A stretch of DNA of 64,000 nucleotides, taken from the IMG/VR virus record IMGVR_UViG_3300021067_000006, positions 26,838 to 90,837 of that record; one strand, written 5' to 3'. The notes below the pieces were generated by a model. It made no database searches. It was not told where the DNA came from and worked only from the letters and a program-made list of their open reading frames with translations. This document shows positions 24,167 to 33,040 of the stretch, piece after piece. The position numbers were made by a program, and so were the translations under genes. The first letter of the stretch is position 1; each line of letters starts with the position of its first letter. The DNA is from a virus.

Positions 24167-24425
24167 CGGGGAAGGCCTCGCGATAGACGCGCTCGAGATT
24201 GACGCGAGCGCCAGCCGACTCGACGTCATCGGCGCTGAGGAACTTCCCGAGCGCGTCGAGCACCGCGTCGACGCGCTGGCGATCATGGTTCATCCTGGCG
24301 AAAGCTTCGGCGAGATCCTGCTCGCGGCGCGTCGCCTCGGCCAACGCGGCCGAGTAGAAGTCGACCGCCGCGACGAGCGCGTTGCTGCCGCGCAGCTCGA
24401 GCGCCATTGGACCGCGCCCGGTCAC
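24153..24425 (-). CDS. hypothetical coiled protein, 90 aa
   Basis: GTG at 24425 overlaps the upstream TGA. Helical throughout (AAVDFYSAALAEATRREQDL, then LDALGKFLSADDVESAG). No motif. Confidence 0.65.
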   Translation of the reverse strand: MTGRGPMALELRGSNALVAAVDFYSAALAEATRREQDLAEAFARMNHDRQRVDAVLDALGKFLSADDVESAGARVNLERVYREAFPGGRR

Positions 24426-24832
24426 CGCCGCACCTCGCGCACCACGCGAACACCGCCGCGCTCGAGCGCGTGCTCGACCTCGGCAGCCTCGCGCACGGTC
24501 ATCCCGCCGCCGGCCGGCGCGCTCCAAAAGTCGGGCATCAGATCGGTCACGCTCCAATCATGCTGCGCCTGCTCGGCGAGCAGCTCGGGCTCCGTCGCCG
24601 GCCCCGGCCAATCGCGCTCGAGCCACTCATACCCGCGCGCGAAGCCCTGCTCGTACGAGCCCTCGGCCAGCGCGACCGCGAACGCCTCCCACTCGTCGGC
24701 GGTAGCATCGGGGCGGTACCGCCGAAACATCAGCACCTCGTCGCGCAACCGGCGCGGCGCACGCGGTCCCTCGTGATAGCGGCTGATGAATCGCTCGAGC
24801 AGATGCAGCAGCCAACGGCCGGCGCGCGTCAC
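24422..24832 (-). CDS. hypothetical protein, 136 aa
   Basis: GTG at 24832 overlaps the stop of the ParB-like gene. Basic helical N-terminus (LLHLLERFISRYHEGPRAP), acidic aromatic middle (DEWEAFAVALAEGSYEQGF). Unknown; probably co-translated with the ParB-like protein. Confidence 0.65.
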   Translation of the reverse strand: MTRAGRWLLHLLERFISRYHEGPRAPRRLRDEVLMFRRYRPDATADEWEAFAVALAEGSYEQGFARGYEWLERDWPGPATEPELLAEQAQHDWSVTDLMPDFWSAPAGGGMTVREAAEVEHALERGGVRVVREVRR

Positions 24833-25512
24833 TTGATCGCAGCTGCAGCGTCGAGCACCGCGCGCTCGACGATGTCTGTGACGCTCTCCGCCGAACGCTC
24901 AGCACCGAGCCGGCGCACGGCCTCGAGAAACCGCTCGTGCCGTTCGGCGGTGAAGTACAAAGGGACCGTCTTCGTGTGCTGATTCTGCGACACGAGCGGC
25001 GCCGGAGGCGAGCTCGGCCGCGCGACGTCGAACGCCATCATCTTCGTGAGCGCGTCCTCGGTGATGCCGAGCTCGAGACTTACGGTCGGGAAGTCTTCGA
25101 CGCCGAGACTCTGCACGAGCTGCGCGGCGGCCGTCGGATCGAACTTGCCGTGCTTGGTGTCGAGCTCGAACGTGAGCGCGCGCGCATCGCGCTCGGTGAG
25201 CCGGCTAAGAAAGACGACCGGCCCACGCTCGAACCCGAGCTCAGTCGCGACCGTCCATCGCTGCTCGCCGTCGATGATGACGTCGCGCCGACGGCCCTTC
25301 TCGTCGGTGCCCCACACGAGCAGCGCCTGACTCGTGATCCATCCCTTCGTTCGAAAGCCGTGCGCGAGCGCACGACGCTCGAACTGCGTCATGCGATTGG
25401 GGTTCCACTCATTCGGCTTCAGCTTGGCAAGCTCGTACAGCACGACCGCGCCGACGACGAAACCACCGGCGAGCCTCGCGCCTGAGCGTTCGTTTCGCGC
25501 TGCTGCCTTCAT
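24829..25512 (-). CDS. ParB/Srx-fold protein, 227 aa
   Basis: LKPNEWNPNRMTQFERRAL then DVIIDGEQRWTVATELGF follows the ParB N-terminal pattern (N-P box and GE-R motif). A C-terminal segment (YFTAERHERFLEAVRRLGAE) looks like a small helical dimer or DNA-binding unit. In chromosomes and plasmids ParB/CTP proteins load at palindromic parS sites; phage versions may act as nucleases or regulators. No ParA is encoded in the window. ATG 25512 lies after TAACTT plus eight bases. Confidence 0.75.
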   Translation of the reverse strand: MKAAARNERSGARLAGGFVVGAVVLYELAKLKPNEWNPNRMTQFERRALAHGFRTKGWITSQALLVWGTDEKGRRRDVIIDGEQRWTVATELGFERGPVVFLSRLTERDARALTFELDTKHGKFDPTAAAQLVQSLGVEDFPTVSLELGITEDALTKMMAFDVARPSSPPAPLVSQNQHTKTVPLYFTAERHERFLEAVRRLGAERSAESVTDIVERAVLDAAAAIK

Positions 25513-25523
25513 CCGTCGGGAAG

Positions 25524-26108
25524 TTACCACGGCTTTTTACCGACGCGCCTGAGCAGCACCGACGGCGCAATCTGCACGAGCTGCGACGCGAGCAGCACGT
25601 GCAGATCGACACCGTGCACGACGAGCTCACCGACCATCGACGGTCCGATGCGCAGCCCGCGCAGCAGCGCCGCCTCGATGATGACGTGCCACGACATCCG
25701 GTTGCCGCGGAAGAACAGCAACGGCTTGAGCCCATCGAAGCGCGCGGCCGCTTCGCACTGACGCCACCATCGCAGGACGGGCGAGCGCGGATCGCCGGCG
25801 AGGAACAGCTCGTACGACCACGCGCCCGCGCGCCGCACTCTGAACGGCTTGCCGTTGATCTTTTCTCGCACGGTCATCGCCTGCCGACGGAACTTCACCT
25901 CGACCGAAAACGGGAACAGCGTGCACGTCTCGGGGTCGACCATCACATCGCCACGCGCCTTGAACCCCGCCGTTTTCGAACTCGCCCACCCGCCCGATCG
26001 CGGCGTTCGAACGAACGTCGCATCGGGCTCGAGCTGCCGCCACCACGGCTCAAGAATCCTCACGACCTCGAGCTCACCGAACGCGCCCTTTTTGATCAGC
26101 GTCGCCAT
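25524..26108 (-). CDS. PD-(D/E)XK endonuclease, resolvase-like, 194 aa
   Basis: KKGAFGELEVVRIL gives the N-terminal Glu; RTPRSGGW, then KARGDVMV and FSVEVKFRR supply the D...ExK core, as in Hjc-like Holliday junction resolvases and related phage recombination nucleases. It follows the SbcC-like gene (TGATG overlap), which fits a recombination role. Confidence 0.7.
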   Translation of the reverse strand: MATLIKKGAFGELEVVRILEPWWRQLEPDATFVRTPRSGGWASSKTAGFKARGDVMVDPETCTLFPFSVEVKFRRQAMTVREKINGKPFRVRRAGAWSYELFLAGDPRSPVLRWWRQCEAAARFDGLKPLLFFRGNRMSWHVIIEAALLRGLRIGPSMVGELVVHGVDLHVLLASQLVQIAPSVLLRRVGKKPW

Positions 26109-28024
26109 CACGCGACCTCGACGCGCGACCACGGCCCCGACGCACGCACGACAATGCGCCTCGGCACGCTCTCGAGGAACGCCCGATCGTGCGCCGACAC
26201 GATGGCCTGCTCGAACGTGCCGAGCAGCATGCGCTGTATCGCCGCCGACACCGACGCGCGGTGCGCACGATCCATCTGCGCGAGCGGTTCGTCGAGCGCG
26301 GCCACCGACCACCGCGCCGAGCGCCGCGCGCGCAGCCACCGGAACGCGGCGGTGCGCAGCGCGAGCCCGCCCAGGTCGGCGGCCGCGCCGTCGCTCTGAT
26401 GCGACAGCCGGAACCGCACGCGGTTCGACACCTTGGGCCCGCGCGTCGCACCGCAGCGCGCGCACTGCCTCACCCGCGTCGACGCGGGGAACGGCGAGCC
26501 GCAGCCCGAGCAGCGGACGGCGAGCTCTTTCGTCTCCCGTCCCCAGCTGAGCGAGACCGCCAAGTCGACCCCCGCCTCGGCGAGCACGCCGTTCGCCGCC
26601 CGCACGACGCCGCCCACGGCCTGCTCGGCCGCGGCACGCTGCGCTCCCTCCGGCCCGAGAATAGCCAACGCCGCGCGCCGGGCGGCCAGAGAACGCGCGA
26701 GCTCGGCGAGCCGGGCGTCGGCGTCGGCGACGCGGGCGAGCGCAGCCTCGGCCTCACCGAGCGCCGCCCGCGCGCGTTCGACGGCCGACCGATCCACAAG
26801 CGGCGGCTGCTCGACCGGGGGCAGCACGTCGGGCAGCTGCTCGGAATCGATCCACGCCAGCCGCGCCGCGGCTTCCACAGCCGCATCGAGCCGCGCGCTG
26901 GCCTGGTCAAGCCGGCGCTGCTGCGCCCGCGCTTCATCGAACGAACACTCAACCAGCCCGCCCCGCGTCTCGGCTTCTTTCCGTGCGGCTTCCGCCTTCG
27001 CGAGCGCGGCACGGTTCTCCGCGGTGCGCGCGTTGATCTGCTCCCGCGCCGGACAGTCGATACCGGCCACGGGACAACGCCCATCGAACTGCCCGCTCAC
27101 CAGCTTGCGCGCGCGCTCAACCTCACGCCGCGCCTCGTCGCGCGCGTGCAGCTCCCGCTCGCGCTTCGCGACAATCGCCTCGACGTCGGGAACCGGAACG
27201 GCCTTGAGCTCGGCGACCTCACCGGCGAGCGCTTCGACCTGCTCGAGCAGACGCCGCCGCTCGTCGCGAGTTTTCAGCTTGAGCGCGAGCTCGGCATGAG
27301 CGCGCAGCTTCTCGCTCGCCGAGTTTGCCGCAGCGTGGTCAGCCTCGAATCGCGCCTGCGCCGCAACGAGCTCAGCACGACGCCGCTCGACCTCAGCCTC
27401 GGTGCCGCCCGCCTCGAGCCCAGCGACGCGCGCCGCGATGCAGCGACCGTGTTCGGTCATCAGCTCGTTGAGCTCGTCGCTCACGGCATCCGCCGCCTCG
27501 GCCAGCTTGCCCGTCTGCAGCCATCGCTCAAACGCTTCAGTCGACGCCGTGCTACCCGCCGACACGAGCCCCGGCAGCGCGCGCTGCTCGGCGATGCAGG
27601 TGTCGAGCATCTCGACCACCTCGAACCCAAGGTAACCAGGCAGCGCACGCTCAGCCTCATCGCCGCGCAGCACCGTGCCGTCGGGCAGCGCGAACTCGAG
27701 TGATTCGCTCGCGCCGAGCGGCTTCAGTCGCGAGATGAACGCGCCGTCGCTGAGCTCGATGTCGACACCGACCTGCTCGCTACGCACGCCCGTCGCACGG
27801 TCGTACGAAACAAGGTCCTCGACGGAGTCGACAGTGCGCGGTCGCTTGCCGTCGAGCGCCCAGCGAATCGCGCGCAGCAAGCTCGTCTTGCCGAGGTAGT
27901 TGCTGCGCGCCGCGTCCTGCTCGTCCTCGGCTGTGAGCGCGTACACGCCCGGGCCGAGCTCGAGCTCGTGCACGCCGCGGAACCGCTGCCAGTCGATGAG
28001 CCGCAGCCCGACGATGTGCGTCAC
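26108..28024 (-). CDS. SbcC/Rad50/gp46-like ATPase, 638 aa
   Basis: N-terminal IDWQRFRGVHELEL and a Walker A SNYLGKTS (41-48) begin the split ABC head; a long coiled coil follows with a CPVAGIDCP zinc-hook-like centre. The C-terminal head has DLGGLALRTA (signature), ALDEPLAQMD (Walker B/D-loop) and SAHD. An extra ribbon CSGCGSP...CARCG lies before the head. With the SbcD-like nuclease it forms a DNA end-processing complex. Confidence 0.88.
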   Translation of the reverse strand: MTHIVGLRLIDWQRFRGVHELELGPGVYALTAEDEQDAARSNYLGKTSLLRAIRWALDGKRPRTVDSVEDLVSYDRATGVRSEQVGVDIELSDGAFISRLKPLGASESLEFALPDGTVLRGDEAERALPGYLGFEVVEMLDTCIAEQRALPGLVSAGSTASTEAFERWLQTGKLAEAADAVSDELNELMTEHGRCIAARVAGLEAGGTEAEVERRRAELVAAQARFEADHAAANSASEKLRAHAELALKLKTRDERRRLLEQVEALAGEVAELKAVPVPDVEAIVAKRERELHARDEARREVERARKLVSGQFDGRCPVAGIDCPAREQINARTAENRAALAKAEAARKEAETRGGLVECSFDEARAQQRRLDQASARLDAAVEAAARLAWIDSEQLPDVLPPVEQPPLVDRSAVERARAALGEAEAALARVADADARLAELARSLAARRAALAILGPEGAQRAAAEQAVGGVVRAANGVLAEAGVDLAVSLSWGRETKELAVRCSGCGSPFPASTRVRQCARCGATRGPKVSNRVRFRLSHQSDGAAADLGGLALRTAAFRWLRARRSARWSVAALDEPLAQMDRAHRASVSAAIQRMLLGTFEQAIVSAHDRAFLESVPRRIVVRASGPWSRVEVA

Positions 28025-28137
28025 TCGCCGCGCCTCTTTCGCGTCAACAGGTTGATCGCAATCACGCAGCCGAGAATGCCGCCGACAACGATCGCGATGT
28101 AGACCCACGCCGCGACAGTCTCGGCCTGCGATGCCAT
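28021..28137 (-). CDS. 38-aa single-span membrane microprotein
   Basis: ATG 28137 lies six bases after TATGAT, the best match to a consensus -10 in the window, with no Shine-Dalgarno. The peptide has a 20-residue hydrophobic span (VYIAIVVGGILGCVIAINLL) and a basic RKRRGE tail overlapping the SbcC start. Holin-like size, but its position in the recombination genes makes the role unclear. Confidence 0.65.
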   Translation of the reverse strand: MASQAETVAAWVYIAIVVGGILGCVIAINLLTRKRRGE

Positions 28138-28144
28138 GCGCCGA

Positions 28145-28591
28145 TCATAGGCCAGCGCCAGCGAGCGCGTGCTCGATGACACGCTCGACCTCATGCCAGT
28201 CCACGTCGACGGCGCTGCGCTCGCGCGCTCGAGCGAGCAGGTCGGCGACCACGCCGCGCAAATCGAGCGCGGCCTCAACGTCCACAGCGCCCGCCACACG
28301 CTCCACGTCGCGCTCGGGAAGCTCAGCAGCGCCAGCCTCGGGCGGTAAGTCCTGCACGCGCACAGCGCCCGCAGCACGGGCCTGCCGCTTCCATTCGGCA
28401 ACCGCTGCCGCCTCGGTGCCCGCCGGCGGCCGAACCCAAACAATCGCGCCGTCGAGCGAATCGAGGCTTTCCACAGGCTTGTGGAATTCCTGCGCGGAAA
28501 CGACCACCAACCGGCGCGCCTCGAGCGGCTCGAACCTCACCGGTTTGGAATCGCGCCGTTCCATACCGGCCTTGCTTCTCGGCACTCGCAT
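28145..28591 (-). CDS. hypothetical protein, 148 aa
   Basis: ATG 28591 overlaps the SbcD-like stop (TGATG). If this start is used, codons 10-18 (MERRDSKPV) are the palindromic repeat; a GTG directly after the repeat is the alternative. The body is helical with acidic stretches. Unknown. Confidence 0.65.
   Translation of the reverse strand: MRVPRSKAGMERRDSKPVRFEPLEARRLVVVSAQEFHKPVESLDSLDGAIVWVRPPAGTEAAAVAEWKRQARAAGAVRVQDLPPEAGAAELPERDVERVAGAVDVEAALDLRGVVADLLARARERSAVDVDWHEVERVIEHALAGAGL
28544..28565. repeat. 22-bp palindromic element, copy 5
   Basis: TTTGGAATCGCGC, then CGTTCCATA: one mismatch in the core. Coding for the N-terminus of the 148-aa protein, or in its leader if the downstream GTG is used. 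Confidence 0.8.
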
Positions 28592-29322
28592 CAGCCCCCC
28601 CGCTCGGTGTCGACTTCCAAGATGCCCGGGACATTCTCGCACTCGTCGCGCGTAAACCTGCAGACGCTTCCCGGGATCTCGACGCCGCGATACGTCTGCC
28701 GCCGATGGTAATGCGCGTTGAACAGCAGCGCGTTCGGAAACAACCGACGCACCGTGTCGATGGGAAAGAACACGTCGCGCCCGCGCGCCATATCCTTCGT
28801 TTCCGAACCCGTTGCGATGCCCTCGAGCATCAGATGCCCGGCCACCGCAGCGACCTTTGCACCGAGCCCGACGCGCGTGAGCTCCGCCGCTAGCTCGCAC
28901 ACCTCAGCCTTGGGGTCGTACGCGTGCGACGTCGGAACGTACGGCAGCAGCACGACAGCCTCGCCCGCGCCGACCTGGACATAGCGCGGCCGCTTCACGA
29001 GCGTGACGCCCGCAACGAACGCGAGCGGATCGAGCGTCGTCGTCCCGTACCCATCTTCGAGCACGTCGTGATTGCCGGGAATCGCGATCGTGTCGATGCC
29101 CTCGACGTCGAGCTTGCTTGCGAACTCGGCGAACAGCGTAATGCACCGCACAAGGTTCTCGCTCTCCGGATCGGCAAGGTCGCCGAGGAACAGAACCTCA
29201 TCGACCCGTCGCTTGAGCGCACGTTCGAACACGAGCTCAAGCGCGCGCGCGACATCGTCGAACCGCGAGAAACCCGCAGTCGACTTGTCCGGATGCAGGT
29301 CGCCGACGATCAACGACTTCAC
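28591..29322 (-). CDS. SbcD/Mre11/gp47-like metallophosphoesterase, 243 aa
   Basis: VGDLHPD, LGDLADP, PGNHDV, AGHLMLEG and NAHYHRRQ are the five phosphoesterase motifs in order. The capping C-terminal domain of long SbcD is absent. GTG 29322 overlaps the RecA-like stop. It is separated from its SbcC-like partner by two small genes. Confidence 0.88.
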   Translation of the reverse strand: MKSLIVGDLHPDKSTAGFSRFDDVARALELVFERALKRRVDEVLFLGDLADPESENLVRCITLFAEFASKLDVEGIDTIAIPGNHDVLEDGYGTTTLDPLAFVAGVTLVKRPRYVQVGAGEAVVLLPYVPTSHAYDPKAEVCELAAELTRVGLGAKVAAVAGHLMLEGIATGSETKDMARGRDVFFPIDTVRRLFPNALLFNAHYHRRQTYRGVEIPGSVCRFTRDECENVPGILEVDTERGG

Positions 29323-30503
29323 TTCGCACCCGCGCGGCATTCGGCTTCGACTCGCGCGAGCAGCTCAACGTCGGCACGCAGCTTCCGCAGCGCCGCACGT
29401 TCGCCCTGCCCGAGCTTCGCGCCGCTCGCGCTGTAATGCGAACCGTTCTGCTTGGCGACTCCGAGCTCGAGCGCAAGCTCGAGCACGTCGCGCGCACGAT
29501 CGAAACCTTCGGGCGCATCGACGCCGTTGCTCGTGTGAAACCACGCAAGCGGAGTAATCTCGCGCTTGCCCGCGATCTTCGTTTTCAGCACGCCGACGCG
29601 ATGCCGCTCGCCGATGAACACGCGCTCGCCATCCTCCGTATCTTCGACGATCGACGAACGCTCGACGCGCAGCCGTAGCGACGGGCCGAACTTCATATTT
29701 TCCCCGCCCATGAGCTCGACCACGTCGCGCGAGTACAGCCCTTCCCCCTTCGTCACTTTCTCGCGGCCGATGAGCACCGCCGCCGTGCGCGTGCGCGCGA
29801 GCAACGGCAGCAGCTCATCGATCCACGCCGCATTGTAAGCGGCCTTGAGCTGCGCGAGTCGACGGCCTGCACCGTCCTCTTTCTTCGGCGGCGCACGTCG
29901 ACCGCGTTTCTTCGCTTCCTCAGCGTCGGCCTGCTCTTGCGCCTTCGCAGCCTTCGCGGCCTTCACCATCTCATCGAAGGCGTCTTTCGGTACGAGCGCG
30001 CGGATGCTGTCGATCACGACGATGCCCGTCGTGTCGGGCGGGATGCGCCCCTTGTCGCGCGCAGTACCGATTCGGTTCGCCCAATCTTTCACACCCTCGC
30101 GCGTCGCTTCGTAGTCGGTCACCGGTATCGCCGAGAACGACGGGTAATCGTACGCCTCGCCGACGAGCAGACGCGCGTACGGCTCAGGCGTGCTGTGCTC
30201 GGCGTCGGCGAACGCGGCGAAGTGACCGCGCTCGAGAAACGAACGCAGCAGGCCGAGCTGCAGCGTCGACTTACCTTCGTTGCTCGGGCCGTGGATCACG
30301 GTCAGCCGCGCGATGGGAAAGCCGCCAACCCCGATGCGATGGTCGAGCTGCGGGAATATCGTCGGCACGGCTTGAACGCGGCCGATGACTTCGCGCGCGG
30401 GACGAAACGCCGAGAACTCGCCGGCCACTGCCGACAACGCTTCGATGCGCTCACGATTACTCGCAGCTTGCGCCGCGATGCTCGCACGGGGTTGGCGGCT
30501 CAT
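29319..30503 (-). CDS. RecA-like recombinase, 394 aa
   Basis: Walker A GPSNEGKST at 72-80, Walker B IVVIDSI at 161-167, and a central basic/Ala-Lys insertion (KAAKAAKAQEQADAEEAKKR). The overall plan matches phage RecA/UvsX-type recombinases that pair ssDNA with duplex DNA. ATG 30503, three bases after the upstream stop. Confidence 0.88.
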   Translation of the reverse strand: MSRQPRASIAAQAASNRERIEALSAVAGEFSAFRPAREVIGRVQAVPTIFPQLDHRIGVGGFPIARLTVIHGPSNEGKSTLQLGLLRSFLERGHFAAFADAEHSTPEPYARLLVGEAYDYPSFSAIPVTDYEATREGVKDWANRIGTARDKGRIPPDTTGIVVIDSIRALVPKDAFDEMVKAAKAAKAQEQADAEEAKKRGRRAPPKKEDGAGRRLAQLKAAYNAAWIDELLPLLARTRTAAVLIGREKVTKGEGLYSRDVVELMGGENMKFGPSLRLRVERSSIVEDTEDGERVFIGERHRVGVLKTKIAGKREITPLAWFHTSNGVDAPEGFDRARDVLELALELGVAKQNGSHYSASGAKLGQGERAALRKLRADVELLARVEAECRAGAK

Positions 30504-30506
30504 GAC

Positions 30507-30749
30507 TCAGTCCGGAACCTTCGCGACGTTCTGCTGTTGCCACTGCTCGATCTCGTCGGCGTAGCGCATAGCGCGCTCCGCCTTCTCGACCGTCGCCTCG
30601 TTTCCCTCACCCTCGCGCGATGCGTCCAGCGCCGCGCTCGCCCAGAACCGGATGGTCGCCGGCGCAAGCCGGTCTTGCCCGCGCAGCACGAAGATGGGTT
30701 CGTCGTCGCGCGCGTTCTGCAGGCACTTGCTCTCGTGTTTGGTGCTCAC
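30507..30749 (-). CDS. conserved small phage protein, 80 aa
   Basis: GTG 30749 follows GGTGAGGAG (good Shine-Dalgarno). CLQNARDDEPIFVLRGQD followed by FWASAALDA is a family seen near replication genes of many phages; function unknown. Confidence 0.8.
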   Translation of the reverse strand: MSTKHESKCLQNARDDEPIFVLRGQDRLAPATIRFWASAALDASREGEGNEATVEKAERAMRYADEIEQWQQQNVAKVPD

Positions 30750-30761
30750 TTCGAATTCTCC

Positions 30762-30832
30762 TCACCATGGCAGGTCGTCATCGCCGAACAGCTCGGCGGC
30801 TGTTCGGCGGGCCTTGAACGTTTCGAGCTCGA
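30762..30832 (-). other. possible out-of-frame C-terminal tip of ssDNA-binding gene
   Basis: Between the TAG at 30833 and the next gene the -1 frame is open and ends in AAELFGDDDLPW, which looks like the acidic-aromatic tip of ssDNA-binding proteins. There is no start codon for it. It could be reached by frameshifting, or be a remnant. No slippery heptamer is visible. Confidence 0.3.
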
Positions 30833-32116
30833 CTAGTCGCCTCCCTTCGCAGCTTCGCGCTCGCGCTGCCGACGAGACACTCGCGCGTCGACACGCCGCG
30901 TTTCCGGTTTTGGCTCGGGCTTCGGCTTGAGTTTGTACGTGCCGTTGTTCGCGTCGTACTCGTACTCGGCGCCGCAGTGCGGGCACGTCAATGCATCGGC
31001 CGCCATGGGCTTTTTGCACGAGTCGCACTCGACTTCCTCGTCGTCCTCGCCCTCGTCGTCGTCCTCGTCGTCCTCGCCCTCGTCGTCTTCGTCGTCGTCT
31101 TCGTCGTTGTCGCTGGCGTTGGCACCGTGATCGAACGACTCGGGCAGATCGAGCAGCGAAGGGTTTTCCTTTTTCAGGAACTTCGTAATCGGCTCGAACA
31201 GCTCAGCCCACGGCGGGTCGACCGTCTCGTGACACCAATGGGTTTCGAACAGCTGTCGAAGCACCGCGACGTTCGACGGTCCGATGAGCTCATCGATCGC
31301 CGGCGGCTCGGCGTCGAACACGCGTTTGATCTCGTCGCTGAGCTTGATGCTGGTGATCACTTTCGCGTCGTACTTGTTCGAGAACTCCTCGCTTTCGTCG
31401 TACCGCCAGCGGAAGCACACCGGATGCTTTCGCGGATCGCCCTCGTCTTTGCCGAGGTCTTCGCGCCGATCGTTGATCAGCTTTTTCATCTTGTCGCCGA
31501 GCGTCTGCGACTCGATCGCAATCACGCAGCCGTCGCCGGGCTCGTCGTTCTGCACGACACGAAACACGTACTGCAGCCGCGCCGTCGAGTTTTCCATGAA
31601 CGCCTCGTCGCGCCGGATGCCTGCTCGTCTGAGCTCGCGCTTCTCGGCTTCGGTCATATCCTTTTTCCCGAAGATGCCGGTGAAGCCGCCAGCGTGAATC
31701 ACCTGGTCATCGTCGCCGCCCGCTTCAAACCGAAAGATGGGATCGCACCATCCGATCTTTCGGTCGGCGATCTGCTCGCGTACCCACTCGAGAGTCAGCG
31801 AGAACGGGCACACCTCCGGCGGATACTCGCGCGTGCCGTCGTTGTTCCTGAAGCGCTGCTTGCGCAGCACCGACTCGCGCTCGTACGAGTTGAAGCGGAT
31901 GCGACGCACCTTGAGCACGTAGTCGTTTGTCTTCTCGTCTTTCATCCGCACGACGCGCGCGAATCCATGAGCCCACAGCGCGGCCATGCCCGTCGCCGGA
32001 TGCAACCAGATGTCGACCTGCCCGTCCTTTTTCCAGTTCTTGAGGTAGCCCGCACCGCCGCTCGAGCCGCTGTGCGTGAGCCATTCGTCCATGTCCATTT
32101 CGCGCGATGACACCAT
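30833..32116 (-). CDS. putative ssDNA-binding protein with acidic tail, 427 aa
   Basis: GGAGYLKNWKKDGQVDIWLH then MAALWAHGFARVV and EVCPFSLTLEWVREQI is a pattern I associate with a phage replication-linked protein family. An Asp/Glu-rich stretch (about residues 335-365), a zinc ribbon (CDSCKKP...CPHCGAEY) and a basic tail follow. ssDNA binding is inferred from context (between pol/coiled-coil and RecA) and the acidic tail. ATG 32116 with GGAG ten bases upstream. Confidence 0.6.
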   Translation of the reverse strand: MVSSREMDMDEWLTHSGSSGGAGYLKNWKKDGQVDIWLHPATGMAALWAHGFARVVRMKDEKTNDYVLKVRRIRFNSYERESVLRKQRFRNNDGTREYPPEVCPFSLTLEWVREQIADRKIGWCDPIFRFEAGGDDDQVIHAGGFTGIFGKKDMTEAEKRELRRAGIRRDEAFMENSTARLQYVFRVVQNDEPGDGCVIAIESQTLGDKMKKLINDRREDLGKDEGDPRKHPVCFRWRYDESEEFSNKYDAKVITSIKLSDEIKRVFDAEPPAIDELIGPSNVAVLRQLFETHWCHETVDPPWAELFEPITKFLKKENPSLLDLPESFDHGANASDNDEDDDEDDEGEDDEDDDEGEDDEEVECDSCKKPMAADALTCPHCGAEYEYDANNGTYKLKPKPEPKPETRRVDARVSRRQREREAAKGGD

Positions 32117-32156
32117 CGGTTCTGTTCTCCGTTCTTCGTTCGGTTTCCGTGCAGAG

Positions 32157-32174
32157 CGAGCTCGGCCGAGCTCG
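32157..32174. repeat. 18-bp perfect palindrome after stop codon
   Basis: CGAGCTCGGCCGAGCTCG begins two bases after the TGA of the gene at 32176 and precedes the Shine-Dalgarno of the next. As RNA it would need a loop inside the palindrome. No T-tract follows, so intrinsic termination is unlikely. Confidence 0.6.
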
Positions 32175-32175
32175 T

Positions 32176-33033
32176 TCAATCTGAGCGCTGTCGCGCCACC
32201 ATCTGCCGCAAGTCCCGTGCTCGCTCGATGGTACGAGCCTCGAGCGACTCGAGCGCAGCAATCATGCGGCGTGCCTTGCCTCTGCGCATCTCGAGGTCGC
32301 GCCACTCGCGCGGGTACTTCTCAGCGAGCGCGGCGTCGATGTCCGCTTCCGTGATCTGCTTGCTGCGCCCGACCGGTTCATCCGTCTTCGCTTTCTTCGC
32401 AGCTTCGGCTGCAGCCTTGTGGCGTGCTCGTTCGACTTCGAGGTCGGCGATCACGCCCGCGCGCAGCGCTGCAACGATCGTCTTCGCGTCGAGCTCGTAA
32501 GCGTCGTGAGCGACCTTCGCGTTCACAAGCAACAGCGTCGCGCGGTACGCGATGTCCTCGGCGTGGTCGAGCGCGTCAACGAGGTCGCCGTAAGCCAAGC
32601 CGCTCGCGGCGCGGCGCGCGCCGAACGACAGCGCTTCGCGAATCTCACGGTACTCGGCATCCGGTTCGGCCAGGTCGTAGAGATGATCGACGATACGGTC
32701 GTACCCCGCGCCCATCGAAAGGTCCGAAGCCTCTTTGCCAGCGAGCTCGCGCTGTCGCGCAGCAGTGCGTTCTTCGACCTCGCGCTGCGACAGCTCGACC
32801 TCACGTTCGAGCTGCGCAGGTGGCCGCTCAAAAGCCTCTCTCACTTCTCTCTCAGCGTTCGACGTATCGCGATCGTCCGGTCGAACATCGCCGCTTGTCA
32901 CACGCGCTTGTCCTGCCTGCGCCTCTTTCGGCGCACTGGCTTCGGCTCGTCCGGCTTCGGCTTGTCCGGCGGCGGGTTCATCGGTTCGCTTCCTCGGCTG
33001 TACCTGGGTTCGGCTTCTCACGCCGCCCATCAT
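32176..33033 (-). CDS. coiled-coil protein between polymerase and ssDNA-binding genes, 285 aa
   Basis: ATG 33033 (or the GTG five bases after GCATGATGG). A disordered N-terminus is followed by helical regions, ending in EMRRGKARRMIAALESLEAR. The C-terminal part resembles phage proteins found between polymerase and recombination genes; a mediator role is a guess. Confidence 0.7.
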   Translation of the reverse strand: MMGGVRSRTQVQPRKRTDEPAAGQAEAGRAEASAPKEAQAGQARVTSGDVRPDDRDTSNAEREVREAFERPPAQLEREVELSQREVEERTAARQRELAGKEASDLSMGAGYDRIVDHLYDLAEPDAEYREIREALSFGARRAASGLAYGDLVDALDHAEDIAYRATLLLVNAKVAHDAYELDAKTIVAALRAGVIADLEVERARHKAAAEAAKKAKTDEPVGRSKQITEADIDAALAEKYPREWRDLEMRRGKARRMIAALESLEARTIERARDLRQMVARQRSD

Positions 33034-33040
33034 GCCGCCG

